Assembly: GCA_018114805.1 (NCBI GenBank)
Contig: CP073042.1
Coordinates: 5,935,501-5,999,500, forward strand
Length of the DNA stretch: 64,000 nucleotides
DNA from: Candidatus Streptomyces philanthi
GTDB taxonomy: Bacteria > Actinomycetota > Actinomycetes > Streptomycetales > Streptomycetaceae
Direction of reading: 5' to 3'
Shown: piece after piece, positions 39,775-49,648 of the stretch
Position numbering within the stretch: the first letter of the stretch is position 1
How the letters are laid out: every line of letters starts with the position of its first letter
Translations under genes and position numbers: made by a program
Notes under the pieces: model-generated
What the model was told of the DNA's origin: nothing
What the model saw: the letters and a program-made list of their open reading frames with translations, nothing else
Database searches by the model: none

Positions 39775-41151
39775 ATGCTCTCTATTCACAATTGCGTCCG
39801 AGGGCTGAGTGGCATGGTCGCTGCGCCTGCTTCCAAGCCGCACACTCAGCGGGCACTCGTCACCAGTGCTTTAGCGCGATCGGGCACGTCGACCGTCACC
39901 AACGCTGCTTGGTCGCGAGAGACCAGGTTGCTGCTCGCGGGTTTGAACCAATTCGCTGCGACATCCACCATCGATGGTGAGCGGGCGTCGATAACGGTGG
40001 ACCCGGTTGCCGCCTCGGCCAGTGCCGTTCGCGAGGTCGATGTCGCGGGGTCGGCATTCACTCTCCGTGTTCTGGGCGTGCTTGCCGCGGTCAGCGGCGG
40101 AACCACGCATTTCCGGGCGACCAGGGGGATGATAAATCGTCCGGTCGCGAAACACCTGGGTGTGCTCACCCATCAGCTCGGCGCTGTCTTGAGTACCTAT
40201 GGCACCGACTCGGAGTACGTCGTCTCCATCAAGGGTCGCGGCAGGTGGTGTGATCAGCACGCCACGCATGTCGTCGATACGGTCTACAGTTCGCAGCTCG
40301 TGACGGCGTTGATGCTGTCTGCGCCGTTAATCAGCGAGGAGCTGCGAGTGCAGGCCGCGACTCGTCGCGTCGTCGGAGCCCCCTACATCGCACTGACCCG
40401 TGAGATGTTGGGCGTGCTCGGTATCAGCACCGGGCTGGCGCACAGCGCGCGACACGGGTGGGAGTGGTCGGCTGTCGCCCAGCCGGGTGGCTATCCCGCG
40501 AGCGCGTACCAGATCGCGACCGATTTCACGTCGATCACCTATTTCGCGGTGGTTACCGCAGCAGGCGAAGTGGGACAGCACGAGGTCGCGGTCAAGAACT
40601 TCACGCCGTCCGGGCTGGAATCCGAGGACCTGTTCTTCCGTACGATCGCCAAGCTCGGTATCGGGGCAGTCTACGACTCGGACGAACGCACGCTGCGCAT
40701 TCGACGGATCGGCTATCCGTCGGAGCCGGTGGTGATCGACGGAAGCGACGTGCCGACGGCGGTGACCAGTTTGGCCGCCATTGCCGCCTATGCGCGCGGT
40801 GCGGTCACGGTGGTCAACTGCGACCACGTGAACAACCACAAGACCCGCAGGGTGGAGCTGATCGTAAAGACGTTGGCGCGCATGGGATTCGATATCCGCG
40901 AGGTGCGCGATCACTGCGATGTCGTAACCGGTTTCCACACCGAGCCCCTCGACGCCGCACCGCGGGGCGGAATCGTCATCGGCGACGACGGTGATCATCG
41001 CATCCTGCTGCCGGCCATGGCCGCAGCCGTCGGCGCGAGCTACCCGGTCGGGTTCTCGGATCTGCACAGTCTGATCGATAGCTTCCCGGAGTTCATCGAG
41101 CAGTTGGAAACACTCGGCGCCGTCGTCGATCGCGCCGAAAAACCGTCTTGA
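39775..41151 (+). CDS. EPSP-synthase-superfamily protein, divergent (EPT1)
   Basis: 458 residues from ATG 39775. It has the two-domain enolpyruvyl-transferase fold: SGMVAAPASKPHTQRALV (usual PGSKSxSxRA, Lys kept), DVAGSAFTLRVLGVLAAVSG (for GNAGTAMR), INRPVAKHLGVLTHQLGA (RPI/V arginine kept), VYSSQLVTALMLSAPL (SSQ kept) and DGDHRILLPAMAAAVG (for DHRMAM). The usual RVKETDR reads VNNHKTRRVELI, so the catalytic Glu is not in place and the substrate probably differs from shikimate-3-phosphate. It contains two TTA codons (39871 and 40327), which require the bldA tRNA. First enzyme of a five-gene run with short spacings. Confidence 0.85.
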   Translation: MLSIHNCVRGLSGMVAAPASKPHTQRALVTSALARSGTSTVTNAAWSRETRLLLAGLNQFAATSTIDGERASITVDPVAASASAVREVDVAGSAFTLRVLGVLAAVSGGTTHFRATRGMINRPVAKHLGVLTHQLGAVLSTYGTDSEYVVSIKGRGRWCDQHATHVVDTVYSSQLVTALMLSAPLISEELRVQAATRRVVGAPYIALTREMLGVLGISTGLAHSARHGWEWSAVAQPGGYPASAYQIATDFTSITYFAVVTAAGEVGQHEVAVKNFTPSGLESEDLFFRTIAKLGIGAVYDSDERTLRIRRIGYPSEPVVIDGSDVPTAVTSLAAIAAYARGAVTVVNCDHVNNHKTRRVELIVKTLARMGFDIREVRDHCDVVTGFHTEPLDAAPRGGIVIGDDGDHRILLPAMAAAVGASYPVGFSDLHSLIDSFPEFIEQLETLGAVVDRAEKPS

Positions 41152-41183
41152 AAAGCAGAAACAGCATTTCAGGAGGGATCACC

Positions 41184-42521
41184 ATGTCGGCATCCACGAT
41201 CGTGCCGACCGCCGCTCGCATCACACCGAGTGCTACGTTACGCGGCACTGTCACGCCGCCCGGTTCGAAGAGCTACTCTGCCCGCGCCGTCCTTGCCGCG
41301 GGCATGGCGCCGGGCAGGAGCCGGATCCGTCGGATCGCCAACAGCCGCAATGTGCGAGCACTGATCGACGCGGTCGCGACTTTGGGTGCCGAGATCAGTT
41401 TCGAGGGCGACGATCTCGTCGTGGTCTGGCCTACCGAGCTGCGGGACGACCAGACGATCGACGTCGGCAACTCGGGCATCGTGTTGCGGCTGCTGCTCGG
41501 CGCCACCGCGCATCTTCACCGCACGACGTTCGTGACCAAGTACCCCGAATCGCTCGGCAGACGCTCGAACATCGAGATGCTCGACGCACTTCGCCAGCTC
41601 GGTGTCGACGCCGACTGGCAGGAACACGACGGACGGCTGCCGATCAGCACGTACGCCGCTGGCATCCACGGCGGAAGCACCTCGATCGAGTCTCGCAAGA
41701 GCTCGCAATTCCTCAGCGGGTTGCTCTATCTGGGTAGTCGGCTCGATTCGGCCCTGGAAATCCACGTGCCGGATGAACTCAAAGCCCCGTCCATGGTGCG
41801 GACGACTCAGCAGGTGCTTGCCATCGCAGGGGTCGAAACCTCCGCATCCCCAGACGGATTGCACTACCAAGTCGCTGCGGGCACGGCCTTCGCTCCGGCC
41901 GAGTTCTCCGTCGGTAGCGATCCCGCGAGCACCGCGGCCCTGTTGGCGCTCGCGACGGCACTGGACTCCGACGTGTCGATCCGGCACACCGGGCTGACCG
42001 AACTCGACGGTGTGGTCGACTACGTCCGGTCCGTCGGTGGGAACGTCACGGTCGAATACGACGAGATTCGTGTCCAAGGAAATCCGGCGGCGTTGAAGCC
42101 GCTCGACTTCGACGGGTCCTTGTCACCGGACTCCGTCCTGCCCTTGGCCGCGTTGTCCGCGCACGCCGACGGAACCAGCATCTTCCGCAACATCGAGCAC
42201 ATCCGGTACAAGGAGTGCGATCGGATCTCCGACTTCCGTACGGAACTGAGCAAGGTGGGCATCGAGTCCGAGGAAACCGTGGACAGCCTCACCATTCACG
42301 GCAACTCAGCGGGTGCCACCAGGTCCGCAGTCATCGACAGTCATTTCGACCGCGCGATCGTGCTCGCCTTCACGCTCATTGGGGCGCGGAGCAAGCATGG
42401 GCTGATCATCGAGAACTCCGGCGTTATCAGTCAGACCTACCCCGACTTCTTCCGTGACGCCGCCGAACTGGGCATCGATCTGCAGCTGTCGGCGGAGCCT
42501 AGCGTCAAGTCGGGTGCCTAG
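41184..42521 (+). CDS. EPSP-synthase-superfamily protein (EPT2)
   Basis: 445 residues from ATG 41184, preceded by the near-perfect ribosome site AGGAGGGATCACC. Motifs are TPPGSKSYSARAVLAAGM (Lys and Ser kept), DVGNSGIVLRLLLGATA (for GNAGTAMR), SRKSSQFLSGLLYLGS (SSQ) and IEHIRYKECDRISDFR (for LRVKETDRI, with Lys and Glu both kept). The usual DHRMAM reads SHFDRAIVLA, and KTFPxFF reads QTYPDFF, so one PEP-binding Lys is lost. It is likely an enolpyruvyl transferase with an altered acceptor. One TTA codon at 41238. Its stop is one base before the ATG of the asparagine-synthetase-like gene. Confidence 0.88.
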   Translation: MSASTIVPTAARITPSATLRGTVTPPGSKSYSARAVLAAGMAPGRSRIRRIANSRNVRALIDAVATLGAEISFEGDDLVVVWPTELRDDQTIDVGNSGIVLRLLLGATAHLHRTTFVTKYPESLGRRSNIEMLDALRQLGVDADWQEHDGRLPISTYAAGIHGGSTSIESRKSSQFLSGLLYLGSRLDSALEIHVPDELKAPSMVRTTQQVLAIAGVETSASPDGLHYQVAAGTAFAPAEFSVGSDPASTAALLALATALDSDVSIRHTGLTELDGVVDYVRSVGGNVTVEYDEIRVQGNPAALKPLDFDGSLSPDSVLPLAALSAHADGTSIFRNIEHIRYKECDRISDFRTELSKVGIESEETVDSLTIHGNSAGATRSAVIDSHFDRAIVLAFTLIGARSKHGLIIENSGVISQTYPDFFRDAAELGIDLQLSAEPSVKSGA

Positions 42522-42522
42522 T

Positions 42523-44062
42523 ATGTGCGGGATCGCGGCGATCATTACCAAGGGGGCGCGCTCGACCGACGCTACCCTGGCCAGTGCGCTCCAGTCGATG
42601 TTGCTCCGTATATCGCATCGAGGCGATGTTGAGAATTTCGGGGAAACGCGAATCACGGACCGGTGGGCTGGGGGCACGAACAGGCTGGCGAGCACGGATC
42701 GGGACCACGGCGCCCAACCGGTCGTGCGGCAGGGCCTGACGCTCTTCTAAAACGGTGAGCTGTTCAACACCGACTCGCTCCGAAAAGAGTTGGTGGCACT
42801 GGGTTTCGAGTTCGAGACCGGCACGGACACCGAAGTCGTCCTCAACGCATACCTGGCGTGGGGAAAGCAGGCCTTCTCCCGGATGTCCGGCATGTACGCC
42901 CTGGTGATCTTTAGCGATGCCGACAACGGTTTCGTCATCGCACGGGATCCCATCGGCATCAAGCCGCTCTACTTCTCCGAGACCAGCGAAGCGGTACTGA
43001 TCGCCTCGGAGCTGAAGAGCTTCGGGGACGCCGAGGGGCACCGGCCGGTGGAGTTCGAACCCGGGCACTGGTACGACGGTACGACCTAACAGTGTTTCTC
43101 CACCGTCCTGGACACTTCGCCTGACCCAGACGGACTCGGCATCGATGAGGGAGCGCTCGTCCAGACGTATCGGGACTTGTTCCACCAGGCGGTGCGAAGC
43201 CATGTCGATACCGACTTGCCGGTGGCGGTCACGTTCAGCGGCGGCATCGACAGCGCTGCAGTGCTCGCCGCGGCACGCCCATATCACGACAACGTCGTTG
43301 CCTTCACCGTCGGCTTCAAGGGCTCGGCGGACATCGAGGTCCCCCCGGCTGTACTGCGAAGAGCAGGGCATCGCGCACCACGTCGAAGAAATCTCCATGG
43401 ACGATGTCATCCCCGCGATCCCGACCGTGGTCCAGTACGGGGAGTTCTTCGAAGCCATCGACGCCATGGATTCGTGCATCTCCTGCTTCGCCTATCGGCT
43501 GATCCGGCGACACGGCTTCAAGGTGGCGATCTGCGGCGAAGGCAGCGACGAACTGCTCGGCGGCTATGACCTGTTCCGCACCCACCCCGACCCGGTGGAG
43601 CTGGTTCGTTACCGCACACGCAACCTGCACAGGACAGATATTCAGCGGGTCGACCGCATGAGCATGGCTCATTTGGTCGAGACACGGGTCCCTTTCCTCG
43701 ACTTGGATCTCGCGACATTCACGCTCGGTCTGCCCTTCTCGGTGAAGATCCGCGACGGGGTGGAGAAATGGATCCTGCGCGAGGCTGTCGCGGACCTGCT
43801 TCCGGACTACATCGTCCACCGTCCGAAGATCCGTATGCCGGACGGCAGCGGGCTGAAGTCGCAGCTTCGTGAATACGCCGCCAGCATGGCCGCCGAGGTC
43901 GAGGTTGACGGCGGCGTGGATATCCGACTCGGTCTGACGGCTCCAGAATAAAGGTATTTTCTCGCGGAATATCTCAAAAAGGGCTACCCCGTTCCGGAGG
44001 AACGGCACAAGCTGGCCGGGTACGACTACGACGAAACCGGCTATTTCAATTTCGTTTCCTGA
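42523..44062 (+). pseudogene. Glutamine-dependent asparagine synthetase-like (AsnB family), disrupted
   Basis: Begins ATG 42523 with MCGIAAIITKGARS, which keeps the N-terminal Cys2 nucleophile of class-II glutamine amidotransferases. It continues with NGELFNTDSLRKELVALG and YALVIFSDADNGFVIARDP. The synthetase domain has the ATP loop AVTFSGGIDSAAVLAA and KVAICGEGSDELLGGYDL, then VDRMSMAHLVETRVPFLDLD. Stops occur at 42748 (TAA before NGELFN, where Tyr is usual), 43087 and 43949, and there is a frame change near 43340. About 512 residues in total. AsnB-type enzymes make amides from carboxylates using Gln and ATP. Here it probably amidates a pathway intermediate (inference). Confidence 0.82.
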
Positions 44063-44168
44063 TCGCGGATGCTTGCTCATGATTCCATGAATCATGAGCA
44101 AGCACCTGCCATCGCAATGATCGAACTCTGGTGCACAAGAACTCCGATCAGTTGGAGAGGGCACTGAA

Positions 44169-44528
44169 GTGGTGCACCCAGAAATTGACCTTGGAGTTGG
44201 TGTGAGATCGCTGGATCTGCGACAAGGCCTCCATGAGCCCCTCGGATCTCTGCAGGCCGCCGTCCGCTCGCACATCGGGCTCGCTCTGACTGAGGTGCGG
44301 CTGTCAGCGGAACGATCGGTGCTGGCCGGCAGGCTCAGTGCCGATACGGAAATCGTGGTGGCACCACAGTCGGGAACATTCACACCGGACACGCCGATCG
44401 TCGGGTGGCTGGTGTGCCTTTATCCGGTCGGCGAGGAGGACTCCGGACCACTCGTCCAACGATCCACCTCCGATGGATCGTCTCAGCGCCTCACCGACCT
44501 GATCTCCTCGATGCAAAGGCTCCGCTGA
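44169..44528 (+). CDS. Small protein of unknown function in the cluster
   Basis: 119 residues from GTG 44169, with GGAGAGGG upstream. The sequence (VRSLDLRQGLHEPLGSLQAA, EVRLSAERSVLAGRLSADTE, TFTPDTPIVGWLVCLYPVG) predicts an alternating helix-strand protein with no signal peptide or membrane segment. I do not recognise a family; it is not MbtH-like. It follows the AsnB-like gene by about 100 bases and is followed by a strong terminator, so it closes the first transcription unit. Confidence 0.55.
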   Translation: MVHPEIDLGVGVRSLDLRQGLHEPLGSLQAAVRSHIGLALTEVRLSAERSVLAGRLSADTEIVVAPQSGTFTPDTPIVGWLVCLYPVGEEDSGPLVQRSTSDGSSQRLTDLISSMQRLR

Positions 44529-44568
44529 CGGTCCGCACTCTGGTTGCACTGGCAGTGTTCCTGATGGC

Positions 44569-44613
44569 TGGCCGCATCTCGTTGCTTGTCCGGCAGACAA
44601 TGAGATGCGGCCA
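44569..44613. terminator. Terminator hairpin inside the cluster
   Basis: A 16-bp stem with one G-T pair (TGGCCGCATCTCGTTG / CAATGAGATGCGGCCA) and a 13-nt loop divides the cluster into two transcription units. Confidence 0.75.
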
Positions 44614-44615
44614 CT

Positions 44616-44777
44616 ATGGAGAATAGTGCAGGGGGATGTTCGCATACTATTATAGGACTTAGCCGTGATCTGCGTGCCATCGCCGCCAAGACCGCTGAGG
44701 GTGATTGGGGATTCCGGGATTCCGACACCACGGAATGTGATCTCGTCATCACAGCGGTGGAGACGCACACGGACTAG
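44616..44777 (+). CDS. Possible 53-residue protein
   Basis: ATG 44616 opens a 53-codon frame: MENSAGGCSHTIIGLSRDLR, then AIAAKTAEGDWGF and ECDLVITAVETHTD, ending TAG at 44777. The ribosome site is weak and the start abuts the terminator stem. No family is recognised. It could instead be untranslated leader of the adenylation gene. Confidence 0.3.
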   Translation: MENSAGGCSHTIIGLSRDLRAIAAKTAEGDWGFRDSDTTECDLVITAVETHTD

Positions 44778-44849
44778 TCGAGTGTGCTAGCCGCGGCCGG
44801 ATATTCGAATGTCTGCAAGCGCGAATAATTCCAGGGGGGTTGACTTACA

Positions 44850-47546
44850 ATGAACGCTCCATCCATCACCACTTCCGATCTCTGTGGACAGTTCCTGCAT
44901 CACCTCGCCGCCCAGCCCGATGCCCCTGCGGTGATCTCACGCGACGGCGTGATCTCGTTCCAGTCCATGGGCCGGATGATCGCGGCAGCTCAGCAGATCG
45001 TCACCGCAGCCAAACCGCGCACCGTCGGTCTGTACTTCACACCTACTCCCGCACTTGTCGCGGCGGCCTGGGGCGCGCTGTTCAGCGGCGTCGCCTATGT
45101 GCCGTTGGCTCCCACTTACCCCGAGGACCGCATCCGCTACATGATCGGCGCCGGTGACGTCGATCTGATCTTGACTCCGGCGGAACTCCGGGGCGACCTC
45201 GAAGAGATCGTCGCCGGCACCGATGTCTCCATCGCCGAGATTTCTGCTGTCGCCGACAGTCCTGCTCCCGGTGGGGGCGACACACCCCTCGACACCGCTG
45301 CGCCCGACGCTATCGCCTTCGTGCTCTACACCTCTGGCTCCACCGGAGCTCCCAAGGGAGTGGAGATTCCGCAGGCGTCGCTAGCTCATCAAATGCTATG
45401 GATCAACTCTGGCCTGGATCTCGGGTCAGGAGCCCGGATCGTGCACAAGACACCGATCAGCTTCGATGCCGCGCAATGGGAGTTCCTGGCGAACGCGACG
45501 GGCGCTGCGGTGGTCGTCGGTGACCCTGATCTCTACCGGGACCCTGAGGCGCTGATCGATACTGTAGACTACTCACCAGGTCACCCACCTGCAAGTCGTG
45601 CCGACCCTGCTGCAGGGACTCTGCGAGGAGCCTAACTTTCTCCGATTGCGCCTCGTTGCGCCTTGTCGCGAGCGGCGGTGAGTCTCTCTCGGCCCGACTC
45701 GGCTCCACGGCCGTCGGCATGCTTCCCGCCGCTCGGATCGTGAACGTGTACGGGCCGACCGAAACCACGATCAACTCCTCCTTCTACCCGCTCCCTCGCC
45801 CACTGGACGGCCCGGCATCGGCGGCCGGGGTGATTCCCATCGGGCTCCCGGTCGATGGGCTCGCCTTTCATCTCCTCGACGAAGCCGGCGAGCCGACGGA
45901 CTCTGCCATCGGCGAGATTGGCATCTCGGGTCTACAACTCGCCCGCGGCTACCGCAACCGGCCCGAGGAGACCGACCGCCGCTTCGTCACCCGGGTCATC
46001 AACGGCACCCCGACGGGGCTTTACCGCACCGGCGACGTCCGCGAACTCATCGACGGTATCTTCCACTTCCGCGGCCGTACCGATTCCCAGGTCAAGATCC
46101 GTGGCCACCGGATCGAGCTCGATGAGATCCGCAATGCCCTGGAGAACCACGAAAGGCTGCGGCACGCCGGTGTGTTCACGGTTGACCGCGGCAACGGGGA
46201 TGCCCCGCGGCTCGGGGCACACGTCGAGCTCAACCCGCATGCGGACGAGGGCGTACTCCACGGGCAAGGGCTCGCGGAGATCATCACCACCCACATCGCC
46301 AGAATACTACCGCACTACCTGCTGCCCGACGTGATCCGCATACTCGACGACCTGCCGCGGACCCCCAGAGGGAAGATCGACATTCGTGCGCTCCACGAGG
46401 CCGAACTCGTCCGAGCCGACCATCCCGACGAGGACATCTACACCGCCCCTGCGACACTCGTTGAACACCAGCTTGCCCAGTTGTGGCAAGAGTCCCTGCA
46501 GCACGACAGCCCCGTATCGACGGCAACGTCTTTCTTCACCCTTGGTGGGAACTCGATAGCCGCGGTCCGGCTCGTCAAGAACATCCGCGCTAGGTTCGGT
46601 CTCCCCCTTCCTGTTCAGGCGATATTCGAGCACGACACCATCGCCAAGCAGGCCCGCGCACTGACCGCCGGAAACATCGCAGTATTCTGGAGGGCCGTCC
46701 CGCTAGCCGGCAAGAGGCGACCAGCCCCTCTTCCTCTGGTCGGGACTCGGCGGCTACCCGATGAACCTGCGCGCCCTCGCCGAGTCCGTTGCCGGGACCT
46801 CCTACCGGTGCTACGGCCTGCAAGCACACGGGCTCAACGACGGCGAAGACATCGAGGAAGACACCATCGTGGTCATGGCACGTCGCGATATCGAGCAGGT
46901 CCGCCGCATCCAGCCCCACGGCCCGTACAACCTCATCGGCTACTCCTTCGGCGCGCGGATCGCCTTCGAGGTCGCCCACCAGCTCGAAACCCAAGGTGAA
47001 ACGGTAGACAGAGTCATCCTCCTCGCCCCCGGCTCACCCAGCATCCAGCACGAACCCGCCACCTCGGGAGCTGACGGCCGTTATCGCGAGACCTGGTTCA
47101 AGCGTCTCCTGTTCTCCGTTTTCTTCGGTCGCACCGACGGGCCACTCGCCGACAGCGTCGCCGCTACGCTGACGGGCCGCGACTCCTTCCTGAAGACAGT
47201 CGCATCCGATCTCGAGATCGACACGAGTCTCGCCGACCGGATCACCCGACTCGTGGAAAAGACGTGCGAGTTCGAGTACACGTTCACCGAGCTGGCCGAT
47301 CGCAACCTCGCTGCTGCCATCACCATCATCCGCGCCGCCGGCGACGACTACTCGTTCCTCGACACGGCCGCCACCGACGTGAGCTACGCGAGTGGCACCC
47401 TCGACGCCAATCACTATTGGATACTGCGCACTCCGCACGTAGAGCACACCGCGAGCGCCGTCAGCGCGGCGCTCACCAAACCGACGATCACCGAACTCCC
47501 CAAGGACAATTCTCGGACGTCGCACGTCACGCTGGGCTGGGTATGA
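44850..47546 (+). pseudogene. Single-module NRPS-like enzyme A-PCP-TE (two frameshifts)
   Basis: ATG 44850 follows AGGGGGG. The adenylation domain shows FVLYTSGSTGAPKGVEIPQ (A3), SFDAAQWEFLANATGAAVVV (A4, with the Asp that binds a substrate amino group), VNVYGPTETTINSS (A5), GLYRTGDVRE (A7), FRGRTDSQVKIRGHRIELDE (A8) and LPRTPRGKID (A10). A carrier domain follows (SFFTLGGNSIAAVRLVKNI, Ser for phosphopantetheine), then a thioesterase (PLFLWSGLGGYPM, NLIGYSFGARIAFEVAHQL). Frame changes are near 45580 and 46715. There is no condensation domain, so it activates and releases one building block or dimerises it. About 890 residues when joined. Confidence 0.82.
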
Positions 47547-47671
47547 GTGTCCGCGGACGGCGTACCCGAACCGGATGCCGGGACTATTCCGCACAGCGCC
47601 GGGGCCAGGAAATCGAGGCATTGCGACCAGCGGCGCGAGCGACGGAAGTGACAGAGAGGACGATATCGCAC

Positions 47672-49000
47672 GTGGAGACAGAGACAGACCGGATCGTGGT
47701 TCACCCGGCCAGCGGGAAGGTCAGTGGATCGGTCCGGATACCGCGCAGCAAAAGCATCACGAACCGGGCGATTACCCTTGCCGTGTCGAGCACCGGAACC
47801 TCCCTCATCACCAATCCGCTGTTCAGTGATGACACGGAACGCGGGCTGGACGCGGCCCAGGCTCTGGGGTGCGAGGTCCTGGTCCGGGACGACGAGATCG
47901 AGATCACGGGAATCGGCCGACGGCGCCCGGTGCCGCAGGCGACGAGCAACGTCGGATCGGCAGGAAAAATCGCCCGTTTTCTGCCCTGTGTGCTCGCGTT
48001 CGGCGAACCCGGCGAATGGCATCTGGCGTCCAGCGCGCAGATGGCGAAGCGGCCGATCGACGGGCTCGGTGCGGCCCTGAACCAGCTCGGTGATCCGCTC
48101 GAATACTCCGAGAATCCCGGGCGTTACCCGATCACAGTCCGGGGCGCCAGAATTCGGAGCTCGGTTGCACATGTCGACGGCGGCGTTTCCAGCCAGTATC
48201 TGAGCGGACTGTTGCTGGCTGCGCCCATGCACACCACCCCGATTCGGATCACCACCGACGGTGCGGTGGTGCAGTCGCAGTACGTTCGCATGACGATCGA
48301 CTGCATGCGGCGATTTGGTGTCCGAGTCGAGGCTTCCGACGACTTGAGCCGCATCGACGTGGAGCCGGTCGAATACCGAGCCACCAAGCTCGATGTCGAG
48401 GCGGATGCGTCGACCGCCACTTATTTCGCCGCGCTACCCGCCGTTGCCGGCGGTGCCATCGAGTTGACGAATCTGGCACGCGCCAGCCGGCAGCCCGACA
48501 TCCAGTTCGTCGAGATCCTCACCCCATTCGGATGTACGGCTGATTGGACCGGAGACTTCGGCGTGCGCATCCGACGTCCGCAGGGGCTGACCCGCCTGCG
48601 CGGTGGTCATCAGTTCAACCTCAACGCCTGCTCCGATGTGGCCTTGACCGTCGCCGCGTTGTCGGCGTTCGCTGATGCCCCGGTAGAGATCTCCGGCGTC
48701 GAACACATTCGGCACCACGAGTGCGATCGAATCGACGCGATGACCGTGGTCCTGCGTGCGGTGGGTGCTCGCGTGCAGGAGCGCCCTGACGGATGGCTGA
48801 TCGAACCGGGCAGTGTTCGTTGGGCCGAGGTGCAAACCAGGGATGACCACCGCATGGCCATGGCATCCGCGCTCATCGGTATAGGTGGTCGTGGAATCTC
48901 GCTGGATCATCCCGCTTGTGTCGCCAAGACGTTTCCAACCTTCTTCGAGCTGCTTTCCGGTCTCGGTCTGTCCAGTGACCGGACGGCCGCCAGCCGCTGA
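47672..49000 (+). CDS. EPSP synthase-like enolpyruvyl transferase, most canonical copy (EPT3)
   Basis: 442 residues from GTG 47672. ATG 47543, which overlaps the stop of the upstream gene as ATGA, would add 43 residues. Most EPSP synthase residues are present: VRIPRSKSITNRAITLAV, NVGSAGKIARFLPCVLAF, MAKRPIDGLGAALNQLG, GGVSSQYLSGLLLAAP, EADASTATYFAALPAVA, LNACSDVALTVAALSAFA, RDDHRMAMASALIGIG and CVAKTFPTFFELL. The RVKETDR loop reads IRHHECDRID, with Glu kept and Lys replaced by His. It could act in the pathway, or serve as a shikimate-pathway enzyme insensitive to the cluster product. It directly follows the A-PCP-TE gene. Confidence 0.88.
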   Translation: METETDRIVVHPASGKVSGSVRIPRSKSITNRAITLAVSSTGTSLITNPLFSDDTERGLDAAQALGCEVLVRDDEIEITGIGRRRPVPQATSNVGSAGKIARFLPCVLAFGEPGEWHLASSAQMAKRPIDGLGAALNQLGDPLEYSENPGRYPITVRGARIRSSVAHVDGGVSSQYLSGLLLAAPMHTTPIRITTDGAVVQSQYVRMTIDCMRRFGVRVEASDDLSRIDVEPVEYRATKLDVEADASTATYFAALPAVAGGAIELTNLARASRQPDIQFVEILTPFGCTADWTGDFGVRIRRPQGLTRLRGGHQFNLNACSDVALTVAALSAFADAPVEISGVEHIRHHECDRIDAMTVVLRAVGARVQERPDGWLIEPGSVRWAEVQTRDDHRMAMASALIGIGGRGISLDHPACVAKTFPTFFELLSGLGLSSDRTAASR

Positions 49001-49047
49001 TCCTGAAACGCCTCGAAGGTCTCGGGCAACGTCCCAATGAGGCTGCT

Positions 49048-49300
49048 GTGGACAGAAAACGAGGAAGAGCGAGTGGCGCCACCCAGCGAGTGCACCCCGG
49101 GTTCCAGGAAGAAGCCGTCCAGTTCGCGTTGAGACTGAGCAAGACCACCTCAGAAGTCGGCCGTGAACTCGGAATCAACCCGGAAACCCTGCGGGGCTAG
49201 GTGAAGAACCCAAAGAAACGGAACGAACCGGCCGCTGACGCCGAATGGGCCCTCAGTGAACGCGCCCGCCTTGAGGAGCTGGAAGCGACAATTCCACCGG
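49048..49300 (+). pseudogene. IS3-family transposase OrfA remnant
   Basis: From GTG 49048 the frame reads VHPGFQEEAVQFALRLSK, TTSEVGRELGINPETLRG, a TAG at 49198 where IS3 proteins have Trp, then VKNPKKRNEPAADAEWALSE and RARLEELEATI. This is the OrfA helix-turn-helix and start of the coiled coil. The rest of OrfA and OrfB cannot be recognised. It lies between the third enolpyruvyl transferase and the LysR gene. Confidence 0.7.
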
Positions 49301-49648
49301 CGTCCGCGTCGGCCCGTCCGCACACAGCAATGCGTCGGTCAGCTCGAAGAACGCATCGGCCCTCGCGGACAGGCACCCGTAGAAGGGCGTCCGAAAGCGA
49401 GACAGTTCCGCGAGCGCTCCCGCCCGTCTATCTGCGACAACACACTCACCCACGGCCTCCCTGCTGAACTCCCGCAATACCGGAGTTCAGCATCGCGAGG
49501 AAGGCCACACTACACTCTGCGATCACTGCGAGGAGTGGCGATCCTGCTGGGGCGGAGGATAAGGAACAAGCCAATGCGTTGTGGAATTCGTCCCGGAGCG
49601 TGAGCAGGGAGTATCGAGAAGCGCGGGCTGTTAGGTATAACCGTAGGC
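49301..49648. other. Gap with probable insertion-sequence debris
   Basis: No gene supported. Short frames lack motifs; the left part may be decayed IS3 OrfB sequence. The right end contains the promoter of the LysR gene at 49649. Confidence 0.35.

Noticed and set aside
42523..44062. Lasso-peptide-type macrolactam synthetase with the 35-residue peptide as precursor
   Set aside because: The AsnB homologue keeps the glutaminase Cys2, no leader peptidase or RiPP recognition protein is present, and the peptide lacks a lasso-type core.
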